Shown here in pieces: positions 12,701 to 13,266 of a DNA stretch of 13,266 nucleotides. A program made the position numbers and the translations under genes. The stretch is from positions 1-13,266 of the forward strand of contig PXAQ01000157.1 in NCBI GenBank assembly GCA_003567095.1, in the 5' to 3' direction. The notes beneath the pieces were generated by a model. That model searched no databases. It had not been told where the DNA came from and worked only from the letters and a program-made list of their open reading frames with translations. Origin of the DNA: Phycisphaerae bacterium (GTDB lineage Bacteria > Planctomycetota > Phycisphaerae > Sedimentisphaerales > Anaerohalosphaeraceae). Within the stretch, counting starts at the first letter, position 1. The number at the start of each line of letters is the position of its first letter.

Positions 12701-13266
12701 ATGGCAAAAACACTGAACTTTGAAACCAACTGGCGACTGTTTGAACTGCCCGAACAGATCGAAACGATTCTGAGTAACTGCAAGTCCTGTCTGTTCCCCA
12801 AGAGCCGGGCTGAGATTCTCGAGCTGGCGATGGGCGGGCCGGGCAACGACCGATTTGAGGTCGTGTACGATGTCCCCGGCAAAGGCCCATACACCGAGGT
12901 GACCGTCGATAAATGTAAGAACGGCCTGGCCGTCAACTACACCGAGGCGTATATGCGCCGACGCGATCCGGATTGTATGGTCATCACCGACACGCGTGAA
13001 ACCGACAAGTCCCGTTTTGAAGACAAGACCGGCGAGCCGTTTGAGCCGCTCCGCGAAGCGACCTTTCAATGGCTGATCGATCAGGATCTGGTCGTCACGC
13101 TCTTTACCATTGGCGCCTTTGAGGCCGACTCTGGACAGGGTGCAATGCTGATCGCGCCGAAAAACGCTGGCTTCTTCGTCGGCGGACTGGCGGACTTGCA
13201 GGGAATGTTGCCGCCGGACAGGATCCCGGCCGATTTCCGTATTCGCAGCGTAATCTACCTGGCCCC
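12701..13266 (+). CDS. DUF4914 family protein, N-terminal part (runs off right edge)
   Basis: The frame is open from ATG 12701 to the window edge, 188 complete codons. I recognise the order of conserved blocks of the DUF4914 family from memory: 'CKSCLFPKSRAEILELAMGG', 'FEVVYDVPGKG', 'TVDKCKNGLAVNY', 'YMRRRDPDCMVI', 'TFQWL..QDLVV', 'LIAPKNAGFFVGGLADLQG' and 'IRSVIYLAP'. The function of the family is not known to me. No signal peptide or membrane segment is seen, so it is probably cytoplasmic. The ribosome site is weak (GGGA, 7 bases upstream). Same strand as aroA, 98 nt downstream, so it may be co-transcribed, although a hairpin lies between. The family name needs an HMM search to confirm. Confidence 0.65.
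   Translation, partial: MAKTLNFETNWRLFELPEQIETILSNCKSCLFPKSRAEILELAMGGPGNDRFEVVYDVPGKGPYTEVTVDKCKNGLAVNYTEAYMRRRDPDCMVITDTRETDKSRFEDKTGEPFEPLREATFQWLIDQDLVVTLFTIGAFEADSGQGAMLIAPKNAGFFVGGLADLQGMLPPDRIPADFRIRSVIYLA

Noticed and set aside
11835..12890. Minus-strand open frame of 351 codons
   Set aside because: It is antisense to aroA and to the start of the DUF4914 gene, both of which carry recognisable family motifs; the antisense product has none.

Overview
The window most likely comes from a planctomycete of the class Phycisphaerae (Sedimentisphaerales-like). The basis is module style, not a marker gene. A giant secreted protein carries planctomycete-type repeats: 'PPxPNPAxW' fibronectin-III-like domains, β-helix modules ending in 'D(M/A/Q)GYHY', and a two-loop dockerin-like segment. 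No rRNA, tRNA, insertion sequence or CRISPR array was seen.

Layout. Positions 10846 down to 2 on the minus strand form one uninterrupted reading frame of 3,615 codons with no stop, continuing past the left edge. It encodes, in order: a signal peptide; an S8 (subtilisin) propeptide and catalytic domain with Asp155, His211, Asn302 and Ser370 in place; two Fn3-like domains; three large right-handed β-helix modules of about 760-880 residues each, the first two followed by an InlB-like β-repeat linker; a dockerin-like pair of Ca-binding loops; and at least three more Fn3-like domains. Loops of the helices carry collagen-like Gly-X-Y tracts, a Trp/Tyr-rich insert and a poly-Asp tract.

Positions 10847-11318 form a divergent intergenic region. 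On the minus strand it holds a near-consensus sigma-70 promoter with a 17-base spacer. The predicted leader of about 165 nt can fold into a three-way junction with a possible pseudoknot, and its closing helix begins at the predicted transcription start. Toward aroA lie a second long inverted repeat, a doubtful 29-codon ORF and a very AT-rich stretch.

Positions 11319-12602 (+) are aroA (EPSP synthase, shikimate pathway), complete with the catalytic residues I can align. After a 98-nt gap holding a stable hairpin, 12701 to the right edge (+) is the start of a protein I recognise as DUF4914 family, function unknown.

The giant surface or secreted protease/β-helix protein and the housekeeping aroA gene are divergently transcribed and show no functional link. 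The unusual material is the modular giant protein and its structured leader.
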